Position numbers and translations under genes: made by a program. A stretch of DNA of 64,000 nucleotides from Kribbella italica (GTDB taxonomy: Bacteria > Actinomycetota > Actinomycetes > Propionibacteriales > Kribbellaceae): assembly GCF_014205135.1 (NCBI RefSeq), contig NZ_JACHMY010000001.1:8821109-8885108 (forward strand), read 5' to 3'. The notes beneath the pieces are model-generated. The model saw only the letters and a program-made list of their open reading frames with translations, was not told the origin of the DNA and did no database searches. Positions 17,058 through 26,831 of this stretch are shown piece by piece. Within the stretch, counting starts at the first letter, position 1, and every line of letters starts with the position of its first letter.

Positions 17058-18650
17058 CTAGCCGACGTGCGCCCCGTCCGCGTTGGTCTCGCCCGGCTTC
17101 AGGTGTGTGGTCGTCCAGATGACCAGGGAGGCGATCAGCAGCAGGAACGACCCGACCAGGAAGGCGTGGGTGACTCCTTCGGTGAAGGTGGCTTGCAACA
17201 GTGCGCGTTCCACCGCGCCGGGATCGTCGGGCAGTGCCGCGGTGATCGGGCCGGCAACCTGTTCGGTGCGCTGGTCGGAGAAGTGCAGGGCGACTGTGCT
17301 GAGTACGGCGAGACCGATTGATCCGCCGAGTTGCTGTGCGGCGTTGAACAGTCCTGAGCCGACGCCGGCGTCCTCCGGTGCGACTCGGTACAGCGACGCC
17401 GGAATGAGGCCGGCCAGCACCATGCCCATTCCGACGGCCATGGTGATCAAGTACGGAAACACGTCGCTCCAGTAGCTGACGTCTCCGCCGACGGTGGTGC
17501 CGTTGCCGGCGGCCAGTACCGCGGCGGCCGGGCTGTCGTCCACCGAGAGCCGAGAGAACATCAGCATCGAGAAGGCCGCGAGCAGTGTGCCGATGCCAGC
17601 GATGATCTGCGGCTGGACGCGGGCCATCAGTTTTCCTGCCATCGTGGCCGCGAGCACGATCCCGAGGGACAAGGGCAGGAACGAGATACCGGCCACCAGC
17701 GACCGGTAGCCGAGGATCTGCTGCACGAACAGGGTGAGAAAGTAGAACATGGCGAACATCGCGGCCATCGCGAGCGTCAACGCGATGTAACTGCCGGCGC
17801 GCACTCGGCTGCGGAAGATCCGCAGTGGCAGCAGAGGGTGCGCTACGTGTCGTTCTACCAGCACGAAGACGATGAGCAGCGCCGCGCTGGCGGCGAGGCT
17901 GACGACCGTACCGGAGTCGGCCCAGCCATGCCCTTCGCCTGCCCTGGTGAGGCCGTACACCAAAGCGCCCAGCCCCACCGTGCTCGTGAGTGCGCCGGGG
18001 ACGTCGATCCGCCCGGGCCTGCGGGGCGACTCGCGTAGCAGCCTGGGGGCCAGGGCCGCGACGGTCAGCGCGATCGGCAGGTTGATCAGGAACGTCAGGC
18101 GCCAGCCTCGAGTTCGAGTCCGAAGAAGCTGTCCAGGCCGGTCAGCCAGCCGCCGATGATCAGGCCGAATCCCGCGCCGGCGCCGGACATCGCGGCGTAC
18201 AGCCGAAGGCCCGGTTGCGGGCCGCGCCCTGCGGAAAGGTCGTGGTGATCAGGGCGAGGGCCGCAGGGGCGATGAGAGCTGCGCTGGTGCCCTGAAGCGC
18301 TCGGGCGGTGATCAGAACAGGTTCGCTGCTGGCCAGCCCGCGAGGATGGAGGCAGCGGCGAATGCGGTCAGACCGGTCATCAGCATTCGCCGGTAGCCAA
18401 ACAGGTCACCGAGTCTGCCGCCGAGTAGTAACAGTCCGCCGAAGGAGAGCGCATAGCCGATGATGAGCCAGGTGAGGCTGGCCTCGGACATGTCGAGGTC
18501 ACTGCCGATGTAGGGCAGCGCGATGGTCACGATCGAGCCATCCACGATCAGTAACTGGGTGAGGGAGATGAGAGCCAGCGCCAGCCCGAGGTGCCGCGTC
18601 GTCGACGGTTGCTCCGCGCCGGGGGCTGAAGCGGAGTGGGCACCGGTCAC
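17058..18650 (-). pseudogene. MFS efflux pump (DHA2 family) with several frameshifts
   Basis: The N-terminal part (18650-18312) has LLIVDGSIVTIALPYIG and LLLLGGRLGDLFGYRRML; the C-terminal part (17978-17058) has FYFLTLFVQQILGYRSLVAG and LFNAAQQLGGSIGLAVLS. Between them homologous sequence jumps frame at about 18325, 18208 and 18118 (ITARALQGTSAALIAPAALA, then GAGFGLIIGGWLTGLDSFFG, then LTFLINLPIALTVAALAP). Three independent indels make real decay likely. Its ATG overlaps the stop of the upstream flavoprotein gene (ATGA), so the pair was once one operon. Confidence 0.9.
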
Positions 18651-19663
18651 GCGTCGTTCAGTTCTGAAGGTGCGCCGTCGGAAGTGAGGGTCTGCGCGGT
18701 CGCGCGGCGGCGTTCGACCGCGGCGAGGGCGTCCTCGGTGGCGAGGTCGGCGTTGAGGTGCTGTGCTGCGGTTGCTCCGGCGGCGGCTGATGCTCCGACC
18801 TGCGCTGTCAGGTCGGTCACGTTTCCGGCTAGCCAGACTCCCGGCACGGGGCTGCGACCGAATTGATCCGCAGGCAGATGGTGTCCCATCCCGCTGGGAT
18901 GTTCCACCGGGTCCAGGCCGAGCTCACCGAGGAAGCCTGCTCGCGCTTCCATGCGTGTCGCCACCGCGATGACCTCGCGAGCAATCAGCCGGCCGTCCGC
19001 CATCTTGAGACCGGTCAAGTTGCCATCGGAAACCTCGAGCGCAGCGACTTCTCCCAGAACTACCGTGATGCCGAGGGAGTCGAACTGTTCCTTCTGCTCG
19101 GCAGTGAGCTCGGTTCTGTGAGTGAAATAGGTCAGGTCGTCGCTGAGCTGGCGGAACAACAAGGCATGGTGAACAGACGGCGCCGCGGTGGCCAGGATGC
19201 CGATTGCTCGGTCGCGGACCTCATAGCCGTGGCAGTACGGACAGTGGACGACGTCGTGCCCCCACTGCTGCGCGAGCCCGGGGACGTCCGGTAGCACATC
19301 GACCAAGCCAGTCGCGATCAGCAAGCGGCGAGCTCGCAGTTGCATTCCGTCGTCAAGAGTGACGGTGAACCCGTCTCCGTCTTCGTCTCGTCGTGCGCTG
19401 CTGACCTCCCCGGCGAGGACTTCTCCGCCGTAGCTGCGGACCTCGTCGCGCCCCGTGGCCAGCAAGTCTGATGGCGTAACACCCTCCCTGCCGAGCAGTC
19501 CATGCACTCCGCCGGCAGGTGCGTTGCGCGGCTGTCCCGAGTCCACGACGAGGACCGAGCGGCGGGATCGGCCGAGTAGCAACGCTGCGCTCAACCCGGC
19601 GGCCCCACCCCCGACGACGACGACATCAACCGCTTGAGCAGTCAAATTTTTCTGCTTGTCCAT
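18647..19663 (-). CDS. Thioredoxin-reductase-like flavoprotein
   Basis: 338 residues. FAD-binding start VDVVVVGGGAAGLSAALLLG; redox-active CxxC as HCPYCHGYE in the NADPH domain; second FAD motif PVPGVWLAGNVTD. Short members of this family lack the thioredoxin interface and act as pyridine-nucleotide disulfide oxidoreductases. ATG 19663 is preceded by TTGAGGTG. It is followed by the decayed MFS gene with a 4-base overlap. A relic of a close relative lies at 4020-4127. Confidence 0.93.
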   Translation of the reverse strand: MDKQKNLTAQAVDVVVVGGGAAGLSAALLLGRSRRSVLVVDSGQPRNAPAGGVHGLLGREGVTPSDLLATGRDEVRSYGGEVLAGEVSSARRDEDGDGFTVTLDDGMQLRARRLLIATGLVDVLPDVPGLAQQWGHDVVHCPYCHGYEVRDRAIGILATAAPSVHHALLFRQLSDDLTYFTHRTELTAEQKEQFDSLGITVVLGEVAALEVSDGNLTGLKMADGRLIAREVIAVATRMEARAGFLGELGLDPVEHPSGMGHHLPADQFGRSPVPGVWLAGNVTDLTAQVGASAAAGATAAQHLNADLATEDALAAVERRRATAQTLTSDGAPSELNDA

Positions 19664-19675
19664 AGTTATCACCTC

Positions 19676-19790
19676 AAGGACGACCCTGCTTGATCGATGA
19701 GGAGGCGACAATGTCTGTTCCAGTTACAGCAACATCGGACATGGCAAACGCCGCCATGAATCCGAACTGCACAATCGTCAGATAGTGCTG
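19676..19790 (-). pseudogene. P450 middle fragment, inverted
   Basis: On the minus strand this reads YLTIVQFGFMAAFAMSDVAV, TGTDI. The first eight residues match the P450 at the window start just after its ExxR (RYLTIVQFGLF), and the DNA is also alike (TATCTGACsATyGTGCAGTT). The fragment lies head to head with the C-terminal P450 fragment that begins at 19785 on the plus strand, so one P450 gene was broken by an inversion. Confidence 0.7.
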
Positions 19791-19940
19791 GCCTTCGGGT
19801 TCGACCCGCATCAGTGCCTTGGGCAACAGCTTGCGCGAGTGGAACTGCAGGAGGTCTTCACGCGCCTGTTCAAGCGGGTCCCGACGCCACGGCTTGCGGT
19901 GCCGTTCGAGGAGATCGAATTCAAGGACAACACACTCGTG
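19785..19940 (+). pseudogene. P450 C-terminal fragment (haem loop)
   Basis: 52 residues starting LAFGFDPHQCLGQQLARVEL and ending FKDNTLV, nearly the same as residues of the P450 at 1-579 (FGFGAHQCLGQQLARVEL ... FKDNTLV). The haem cysteine is present but the protein core is not. The frame runs straight into an amidohydrolase fragment, so this is a deletion joint. Confidence 0.88.
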
Positions 19941-20255
19941 GTGCCCGGCATGATCGACACCCACTCGGCACATGTGGCAGACGGTGCTGCGCGGCATTGG
20001 CGCGGCCTGGACCTCGAGCATCTACTTCGAGACTCCGGGGCACGCGCCCGCCTGACCTACGGCCACGGTGACGGTACCCGTGCCGCCAACGACTGGGTGC
20101 TCGAAGGGACGTGGCCCGACTGCGCGACGAGTGGTTCGCCACCGCCGATGACCGCGTCGCCCTGCAGATCGCTCTGGACCTCTACAACTCCGCCTTGCCC
20201 GAGCGCCCGGCCTGGAGTGAGCCCGAGGCCGCGGGCTCGCCATCGGAGGGATCCT
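19941..20255 (+). pseudogene. Amidohydrolase relic, copy 3
   Basis: Pieces match the Tat amidohydrolase at 14.8 kb: VPGMIDTHS, RHMWQTVLRGIG (frame change), DSGARARLTYGHG, ANDWVLEG, then VARLRDEWFATADDRVALQI and ALPERPAW. About 55 residues between the first metal motif and DSGARARL are deleted and there are at least three frame changes. It stops before the second metal-binding site. Confidence 0.88.
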
Positions 20256-20408
20256 GTTGCAAAAGTCAATCGGCGTCCCGGATCGAGGCTAGCCTCAAAC
20301 AAGCTGTCGTCTAGCGGGCCGAGTAACTACAACCCCTTACCCCCGCGACTGAAACTGGGCCAGGACCTGTTCCTGCCGGCCCGACCCGGCATCCCCTTCC
20401 TCCGCATT

Positions 20409-20438
20409 GTGCCCGGTCGCGTTTCCCGCACCGGGCAC
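20409..20438. terminator. Hairpin after the CU044_5270-type gene
   Basis: GTGCCCGGT at 20409-20417 pairs perfectly with ACCGGGCAC at 20430-20438 around a 12-base loop, 17 bases beyond the stop of the minus-strand gene. A T-run is lacking, as is common in high-GC actinobacteria. Confidence 0.6.
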
Positions 20439-20454
20439 AACTTCGTCGACTCCC

Positions 20455-21558
20455 TTAACGGCCGGCTGGGAAGAGCAACGCGTAGCTGATCACTGCGGGA
20501 GCCGGCACCCGTAGTGCGTCAACGTTCTTGGTCAGCACGTCCTCGCTGGCCAGCAGCGCTCCGGTGACCAGGTCGAACATCAGCACCTGACGCTCCGGCC
20601 GACCCGTATAGGTCGTGTCGACCGCGAACGCCCGGCCCGAACGCCCGGCCCGGTCCTGCAGCAGCCCCAGCGACACCACGTCACCGCGCTCGGCCAGCAA
20701 CCGCAGCACAGCCGCCCGAGTCCCAGGCGACGGCACCGTCTCCCTGTGCAAATCCCTGATGCCAGTCACGAGAGCACCAGTGCTGTCGACGTCGACGCCG
20801 ACCGGAAGCCCGGCCTTGATCGCCGCAAGAAGCGGCCTCGGCTGGGCAGGCAGCGGGTACACGAAGTTGTGGGTCGATGGCCCGGAACCGAGCTGTGTGA
20901 TCCGACGCCCGCCAGCAGGTACCGACTCGTCACGGATCACCGTGCCCGGCTCGACCGACGCCCCAGCGCGCTTCCACGCATCGCGGTGCTGGTCCGACGG
21001 GAAGAACGGCGTTCCCGCCCGCACTGTCAGCCGACCCGGACGGTCTGCGCTCCAGACCAGGTCGGACTCCTCCGGGACGACGGCCCAATCGAGCCGATCC
21101 CCGTCCGCGCGCGCCGAGAGATCCCACGTCGACATCCGCACCGTGTGCGTCGAGGCGTCACCGGGAAGCGCCCTGTCCGCAGCCGCGACTTTAGCCAAAG
21201 CCAGGAGCTCTTGCTTGGCCGGGCGACCGGCCCGCAGCTCGCCATCCAGCACCATGGGTGTCGCGGCGACCGCGACACCGGTTGACCCGAATGGCTCCAC
21301 CGCCACCAGGCCCACGCCCGCCACCACTGCGATACCGGCGGCGCCAGCGACCAACACTGCCCGGCGGGTCACCCGTCGCCGAGGCGCCAAATCGACTACC
21401 GCCGCATCAACACTCCGCTGCCCGACCGGCCACGCAACCTCAGTCGCACTGCGCGGCTCAGCGGCGTGGCGATCGCCTAGCAGTGCCTTATCTGACATTC
21501 CTGCTGCCGGGTCTACCCTCCGCAGTGAATCCATGAGATCGATCTTCGTATTCTTCAT
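20455..21558 (-). CDS. CU044_5270-type single-pass membrane protein, sigma-factor partner
   Basis: 367 residues. A basic cytoplasmic N-terminus (~1-70, with APRRRVTRRAVL) leads into one membrane helix (AVLVAGAAGIAVVAGVGLVA) and a long outer domain. Proteins of this family follow ECF sigma factors in actinobacteria and are thought to act like anti-sigma factors or envelope sensors; the exact role is not established. ATG 21558 overlaps the sigma gene stop by 4 bases. Confidence 0.85.
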   Translation of the reverse strand: MKNTKIDLMDSLRRVDPAAGMSDKALLGDRHAAEPRSATEVAWPVGQRSVDAAVVDLAPRRRVTRRAVLVAGAAGIAVVAGVGLVAVEPFGSTGVAVAATPMVLDGELRAGRPAKQELLALAKVAAADRALPGDASTHTVRMSTWDLSARADGDRLDWAVVPEESDLVWSADRPGRLTVRAGTPFFPSDQHRDAWKRAGASVEPGTVIRDESVPAGGRRITQLGSGPSTHNFVYPLPAQPRPLLAAIKAGLPVGVDVDSTGALVTGIRDLHRETVPSPGTRAAVLRLLAERGDVVSLGLLQDRAGRSGRAFAVDTTYTGRPERQVLMFDLVTGALLASEDVLTKNVDALRVPAPAVISYALLFPAGR

Positions 21559-22145
21559 CGGCGCTCTCCCATCGTCAGGGCTTGTCGGGTCGTACCTGTT
21601 GTGCCGGCTGCGGATCGATCCAGCTCGAGGCGCCGCTGCCAAGCGGTCCGCAGACGTCGCCGGGCCCGCACCAGCTTCACCACCGCCGTCGCCGGCGAAC
21701 AACCGAGCACGTTCGCGAGATCCGCGCGGCTCAGCCCTTCCCAGGCGGTCAGCATCAGCACTTCCTGGTCGGCGAGACGAAGATCGTCACGCAGCACGCG
21801 CAGCAGGCCTGCCAGCTCGTCTGCAGCCGCGACCTGATCGCCGAGCGGGTCAACCGGCGCGACCGGTTCGCCGCTGACCAATTCGTCGCCGACTCGGGCA
21901 TAGGCCCGGTGAGACCGGCCGTCTCGGCGTCGTCGAGCGTCCAAGACGTTGCGAGCCACTTGGTACAACCACGGCAACTCCCGCCCCGCGGGAACTTCAC
22001 CACGGCGTACTGCCACCAGGAACACCTCCTGGCAGACGTCGCGACTCTCTTCCAGATCGCTGGTACGCCGAAGGGCATACGCGACGATCGCTGGCCCGTG
22101 ATCACGGAACAGTTGGTCGAGATCCAGGCCCTCGGGCTTCGTCAT
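21555..22145 (-). CDS. ECF-type RNA polymerase sigma factor
   Basis: 196 residues. Region 2: RDVCQEVFLVAVRRGEVPAG and LPWLYQVARNVLDARRR; region 4 helix-turn-helix: DQEVLMLTAWEGLSRADLAN then VLGCSPATAVVKLVRARRRL. ATG 22145 starts the conserved protein; upstream in-frame codons lack homology. It forms a two-gene operon with the membrane protein that overlaps its stop. It probably also drives its own promoter. Confidence 0.95.
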   Translation of the reverse strand: MTKPEGLDLDQLFRDHGPAIVAYALRRTSDLEESRDVCQEVFLVAVRRGEVPAGRELPWLYQVARNVLDARRRRDGRSHRAYARVGDELVSGEPVAPVDPLGDQVAAADELAGLLRVLRDDLRLADQEVLMLTAWEGLSRADLANVLGCSPATAVVKLVRARRRLRTAWQRRLELDRSAAGTTGTTRQALTMGERR

Positions 22146-22800
22146 CGCTTCCACACCCGTATATGTCCGATGGAACAAAACCACTACACACTCTGGCCGA
22201 GAAAGTTCGATCGGCCCAACCCATGCAGACCGGGCGATGTGCCGTGTCTCCGCTTGACGCGCTGTGGGATCAACGGAAGACGCGGGACCTGGTCCCGGCC
22301 GCGACGGGGAAAAGTGTGAGCCGCCCAACGTTGAGGTGGACGCCCTGACCGCTGCGCTGCATTCGGCCACGATGACCGCGGCCCCGCCCTGGGCGGTCCC
22401 GGCGTTAGCAGCTTAGGCCGGGGAGCCGCCCCGGACGTTCTTCGGCTGCGGCGCAGGCTTACCAGTTCGCCTGGCGCCAGTCGAGCTCGAAGCAGTCACC
22501 GATGCGTCGACTGGTGAGACTGGTGCCGACACGTCGCGGAAGTCGCTCGTTCGCGGCGCTCCGCCGTGACTTCGAAGGCAACCTGTACGTCGTACGCCAG
22601 GAGTTCCCGAACGCCTTGATCCCGCGGGAGCCGGAATCGGAGGAACCGCAGTCAGCGACGGCGGACGCGTTGAGCCGGTCGGGTGTGGTCGCGGTTCATC
22701 GCGCGAGATCAGGAGCATCGGATCGTCCGGAGTGCCCAGCCGTCCTGACGAGGGATGTGCTGACTGACCGGCCTGCCAGCGGGCGCGGCCGATAGTGAGT
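22146..22800. other. Intergenic stretch; no gene recognised
   Basis: This holds the ECF promoter region and a plus-strand frame at 22502-22795 (97 codons, including FAALRRDFEGNLYVVRQEFP) that resembles no family I know and has no ribosome site. It may be a relic or chance. Confidence 0.45.
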
Positions 22801-22807
22801 ATGGATA

Positions 22808-22824
22808 TATGATGTTTAATCATA
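22808..22824. promoter_or_regulatory. Operator TATGAT-GTTTA-ATCATA before the xdh operon
   Basis: A 17-bp inverted repeat whose core ATGTTTAATCAT (22812-22823) fits the form ATGnTTAAnCAT. Variants occur at 29142-29155, 31928-31939 and 42385-42400. It lies about 200 bases before the first xdh gene in an unusually AT-rich promoter patch. Confidence 0.65.
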
Positions 22825-23019
22825 CTTATCTACGTCTACAACTAGCCGGACGGGTTGCTCTGGTGGTACGGCTCTGCCGCTGTCGGATACGTGCGCGCAG
22901 CCGGCGACCAAGGCGGCGAACAGGCGGGCGACAGGCTGATCGCTGGCGGCCGGCGCTTCGACGTCTTTACCGAGGTGAGCCTCATCCCACAGTGCAAGGA
23001 CCCACTGGAGTAGCAAACC

Positions 23020-24459
23020 ATGTCGACGATCAAGGTAAACGGCCAAAATGCCATGCTCGACGGCGTATCCGTCCACACCACGGTGCTGGACTGGCTGCGC
23101 GACCGAGGCCTGACGGGCGCGAAAGAGGGCTGCGCCGAGGGTGAGTGCGGCGCGTGCTCGGTACTGGTCGCCAGACCGGGACTCGAGAGCGCGACGGAAT
23201 GGACCGCGATCAACGCTTGTCTGCTCTCCGTTGCCTCGCTGGAGGGCCAGGAGATCGTCACCTCGGAGGGCCTGGGTACGAGCAACGACCTGCACCCGGT
23301 CCAGCGAGAGATAGCCGTCCGGGGCGGCTCGCAGTGTGGCTTCTGTACCCCCGGCTTCGTGTGCAGCATGGCAGCTGAGTACTACCGCCCCGGCCGTACT
23401 GCGCGCGCTGCGGACCGGCATGACCCCGAGCATGGTCCCAACGGGTTCGACCTCAACGCGCTGAGCGGGAACCTGTGCCGCTGCACGGGGTATCGGCCGA
23501 TCCGGGACGCGGCGTACGCGCTGGGTGGTCCGGAGGCGGGCGACGTGCTGGCGGCTCGTCTGTCCTCTCCGCCGCCCGCGCCGGCGGTGACCAGGTTGGC
23601 GGTGGCCGGCGCAGAGTTCCTCCGGCCGGAGAGTCTGGACGAAGTGCTCGAGGTGCTGGCCGAGCAGCCCCGAGCGCGGATCGTGGCAGGGTCGACCGAT
23701 GTCGGGGTCGAGGTGAACCTGCGCGGTGCCCGCGACTCCTTGGTCGTCGCGGTGGACCGGTTGGCCGAGTTGAGGGAGTTCGAGATCGGTCGCAATGAGA
23801 TCAAGCTGGGTGCTGCGCTGACACTGACCGAAATCGAGAGGCGGCTCACCGGCCGGGTACCGCTGCTCGAGCAGTTGTTCCCGCAGTTCGCGTCGCGGCT
23901 GATCCGCAACGGCGCCACCATCGGCGGCAATCTCGGGACCGGCTCTCCAATCGGTGATACGCAGCTCGCTCTCCTGGCCCTCGACGCGTCGATCGTCCTG
24001 GTTTCTCGCCGCGGCGAACGTGCGGTTCCCGTCGCGGACTACTTCACCGGGTACCGTCAGACGCTGAAGGCTCCGGACGAGTTGATCCGGACCGTCATGC
24101 TTCCGTTGCCGTTGGCACCCTTTACCGCATTTCACAAGATCGCGAAGCGGCGCCTCAACGACATCTCCAGCGTCGCCGTCGCCTATGCGCTCGACATCGA
24201 GGATGGCCTCGTCCGCCGCGCCATGATCGGCCTCGGCGGTGTCGCCGCGACTCCGCTGCGTGCCCGGGCTACCGAGGAGGCACTCGTCGGCCGGGCGTGG
24301 ACCGAGTCGAACGTGCACGAGGCGGCGATCGTGATGGCAGCCGAGGGCACTCCGATCGACGATCACCGCGCGAGTGCGTCGTACCGCTCGGCGATGCTCG
24401 GCCAGTCGCTTCGCCGCTTCTACGCCGAGCACCTCGCAGCAGAAGGGGTCAGCGTGTGA
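23020..24459 (+). CDS. xdhA: Xanthine-dehydrogenase-type small subunit (2x[2Fe-2S] + FAD)
   Basis: 479 residues. N-terminal plant-type [2Fe-2S] site: GCAEGECGACSVLV with further Cys in INACLLS; second [2Fe-2S] domain: GSQCGFCTPGFVCSM and GNLCRCTGYRPI; then the FAD domain with IVAGSTDVGVEVN and IRNGATIGGNLGTGSPIGD. It passes electrons from the Mo centre of the large subunit to FAD and NAD+. The next gene starts GTG inside its stop (GTGA). Confidence 0.95.
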   Translation: MSTIKVNGQNAMLDGVSVHTTVLDWLRDRGLTGAKEGCAEGECGACSVLVARPGLESATEWTAINACLLSVASLEGQEIVTSEGLGTSNDLHPVQREIAVRGGSQCGFCTPGFVCSMAAEYYRPGRTARAADRHDPEHGPNGFDLNALSGNLCRCTGYRPIRDAAYALGGPEAGDVLAARLSSPPPAPAVTRLAVAGAEFLRPESLDEVLEVLAEQPRARIVAGSTDVGVEVNLRGARDSLVVAVDRLAELREFEIGRNEIKLGAALTLTEIERRLTGRVPLLEQLFPQFASRLIRNGATIGGNLGTGSPIGDTQLALLALDASIVLVSRRGERAVPVADYFTGYRQTLKAPDELIRTVMLPLPLAPFTAFHKIAKRRLNDISSVAVAYALDIEDGLVRRAMIGLGGVAATPLRARATEEALVGRAWTESNVHEAAIVMAAEGTPIDDHRASASYRSAMLGQSLRRFYAEHLAAEGVSV

Positions 24460-26831
24460 GCCAACTGTCCGAAAGACCCCGGCAAGCTGTCGTCGGCCTG
24501 CCGCTCCCGCACGAGAGCGCCGCGCTGCACGTCACCGGCGAAGCGCTCTACACCGATGACCTGACCGGGAGGACACACGGTGTCCTGCATGCCTGGCCGG
24601 TCCAGTCGCCGCATGCGCACGCCCGGATCGTCGCCCTGCGCGTGAAGTCGGCGTACGACGTCCCGGGGGTGGTTCGTGTTCTGACCGCCGAAGATGTTCC
24701 GGGGATCAACGATACCGGGGTCAAGCACGACGAGCCCTTGTTCCCGGCCGAGGTGATGTTCCACGGACACGCCGTCTGTTGGGTACTGGGCGAGACGCTC
24801 GAGGCGGCCCGGCTCGGAGCGGCGGCCGTGGAGATCGATTACCAAGAACTTCCGTCGCTGGTGACAATTCGTGAGGCGATTGCTGCTGGCAACTTTCTGG
24901 GGTCAGATCTGCGCCTGGAGAACGGTAACGTCGAGGTGGCGTTGGCCGCGGCGCCGCAGGTGTTCCAGGGTGAGTTCGAGTTCGCCGGCCAGGAGCACTT
25001 CTACCTCGAGACCAACTCCTCGCTCGCGATGATCGACGAGGGCGGTCAGGTCTTCGTCCAGAGCAGCACCCAGCATCCGTCGCAGACGCAGGAGATCGTC
25101 GCGAAGGTGCTCGGCGTGGCCAGTCACGCGGTGACCGTGCAGTGCCTGCGTATGGGCGGTGCCTTCGGTGGCAAGGAGATGCAGTCGCACGGGTTCGCCG
25201 CGATCGCGGCGCTCGGCACGAGAATGACCGGGCGGCCTGTGCGGGTGCGACTCAACCGCACGCAGGACCTGACGATGACGGGCAAGCGCCATGGCTTCCA
25301 CAGCCAGTGGCGGGCCGGATTCGACGACGAGGGCCGTCTGGTGGCACTCGACGCGACGCTCACCGCCGATGGTGGGTGGAGCCTTGACATGTCGGAGCCG
25401 GTGCTGGCTCGGGCGATATGCCACGTCGACAACGGGTACTGGATCCCGAACGTTCGCGTTGACGGGCGGATCGCGAAGACGAACAAGACCTCCCAGACGG
25501 CGTTCCGCGGTTTCGGGGGACCGCAGGGCATGCTGGTCGTAGAAGATCTACTGGGCCGGTGTGCGCCGCTGCTCGGGCTCGACGCGATGGAGTTGCGCCG
25601 CCGCAATCTGTACAAGCCGAATCAAACGACGCCGTACGGGCAGCCGGTCCGTCATGCTGAGCGGCTCGAATCCTGCTGGAGCGGAGTACTGGACAGCGGC
25701 GAGGTCGAGCGCCGGAAGGCGGAGATCGAGGGGTTCAACGCGACCCATCCGCTGACGAAGCGGGCGCTGGCGATGACGCCGGTGAAGTTCGGTATCGCGT
25801 TCAACCTGGCCGCGCTCAATCAGGCGGGGGCGTTGGTGCATGTCTACAGGGACGGATCGGTCTTGATCAACCACGGTGGCACCGAGATGGGGCAGGGCCT
25901 GCATACTAAAATGTTGCAGGTCGCGGCGACCGCGCTCGGCGTGCCGCCGGCTCGCGTCCGGCTGGCTCCGACCCGTACCGACAAGGTGCCCAACACCTCG
26001 GCGACTGCGGCCAGTGCCGGAGCGGATCTCAACGGCGCGGCGATCAAGAACGCCTGTGAGCAGATCCGGGAGCGTCTCGTCTACGTTGCCGGTGGCAAGC
26101 TCGGGATCAGCCCGCAGGACGTGCGTTTCGCCGACGGCTGGGTCCGCGGGCTCACCTTCGGTGGCGAAACGCTGACCTGGGAGGAAGTTGTCAGTGCGGC
26201 GTACTTCCAACGCGTCCAGCTTTGGGCGGCCGGCTTCCATCGCACCGAAGGCCTGCACTGGGACGCCGTCGCGATGCGGGGCGAGCCGTTCAAGTATTTC
26301 GCGTACGGCGTCGCGGCCTCGGAGGTTGAGGTCGATGGATTCACCGGCGCCTACACACTGCGCCGGGTCGACATCGTCCATGACGTGGGCGACAGCCTCA
26401 GCCCGCTGATCGACATCGGCCAGATCGAGGGCGGGTTCGTCCAGGGCGCCGGCTGGCTGACGCTCGAGGACCTGCGCTGGGACGAGAGCGACGGCCCTGA
26501 CCGTGGCCGGCTGGCAACGCAGGCCGCCAGCACCTACAAGCTGCCAAGCTTCTCAGAGATGCCCGAGGCCTTCAACGTCCAGCTGTTGGAGAAGGCCCAC
26601 GAGGACGGCTCCGTCTACGGCTCCAAGGCGGTCGGAGAGCCGCCGCTGATGCTCGCCTTCTCCGTACGAGAGGCGTTGCGTCAGGCGGCAGCAGCATTCG
26701 GCCCGCCTGGAACGAGCGTAGATCTGGGCTGCCCTGCCACACCCGAGGTCGTGTACTGGGCGCTCGAGAAGGCACGGGCCGCGAACCATTTGTCGATCGA
26801 TCTTTCGCGTGTCGAGCTGAGCGGGATGTGA
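24456..26831 (+). CDS. xdhB: Xanthine-dehydrogenase-type molybdopterin subunit
   Basis: 791 residues; the catalytic Mo-cofactor subunit. Seen: AFGGKEMQSHGFAAIAA, QTAFRGFGGPQGM (Arg/Phe substrate-pocket motif of xanthine oxidase type), GGTEMGQGLHTKM, and the catalytic glutamate motif GSKAVGEPPLML near the C-terminus. These are closer to true xanthine dehydrogenase than to CO dehydrogenase or aldehyde oxidase, so purine or a related N-heterocycle is the likely substrate. GTG 24456 overlaps the upstream stop; the frame upstream of it has no homology. Confidence 0.95.
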   Translation: MSQLSERPRQAVVGLPLPHESAALHVTGEALYTDDLTGRTHGVLHAWPVQSPHAHARIVALRVKSAYDVPGVVRVLTAEDVPGINDTGVKHDEPLFPAEVMFHGHAVCWVLGETLEAARLGAAAVEIDYQELPSLVTIREAIAAGNFLGSDLRLENGNVEVALAAAPQVFQGEFEFAGQEHFYLETNSSLAMIDEGGQVFVQSSTQHPSQTQEIVAKVLGVASHAVTVQCLRMGGAFGGKEMQSHGFAAIAALGTRMTGRPVRVRLNRTQDLTMTGKRHGFHSQWRAGFDDEGRLVALDATLTADGGWSLDMSEPVLARAICHVDNGYWIPNVRVDGRIAKTNKTSQTAFRGFGGPQGMLVVEDLLGRCAPLLGLDAMELRRRNLYKPNQTTPYGQPVRHAERLESCWSGVLDSGEVERRKAEIEGFNATHPLTKRALAMTPVKFGIAFNLAALNQAGALVHVYRDGSVLINHGGTEMGQGLHTKMLQVAATALGVPPARVRLAPTRTDKVPNTSATAASAGADLNGAAIKNACEQIRERLVYVAGGKLGISPQDVRFADGWVRGLTFGGETLTWEEVVSAAYFQRVQLWAAGFHRTEGLHWDAVAMRGEPFKYFAYGVAASEVEVDGFTGAYTLRRVDIVHDVGDSLSPLIDIGQIEGGFVQGAGWLTLEDLRWDESDGPDRGRLATQAASTYKLPSFSEMPEAFNVQLLEKAHEDGSVYGSKAVGEPPLMLAFSVREALRQAAAAFGPPGTSVDLGCPATPEVVYWALEKARAANHLSIDLSRVELSGM

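Noticed and set aside
22816..24432. 538-codon minus-strand frame
   Set aside because: It lies antisense to xdhA, which has full iron-sulfur and FAD motifs; the long frame results from high GC.
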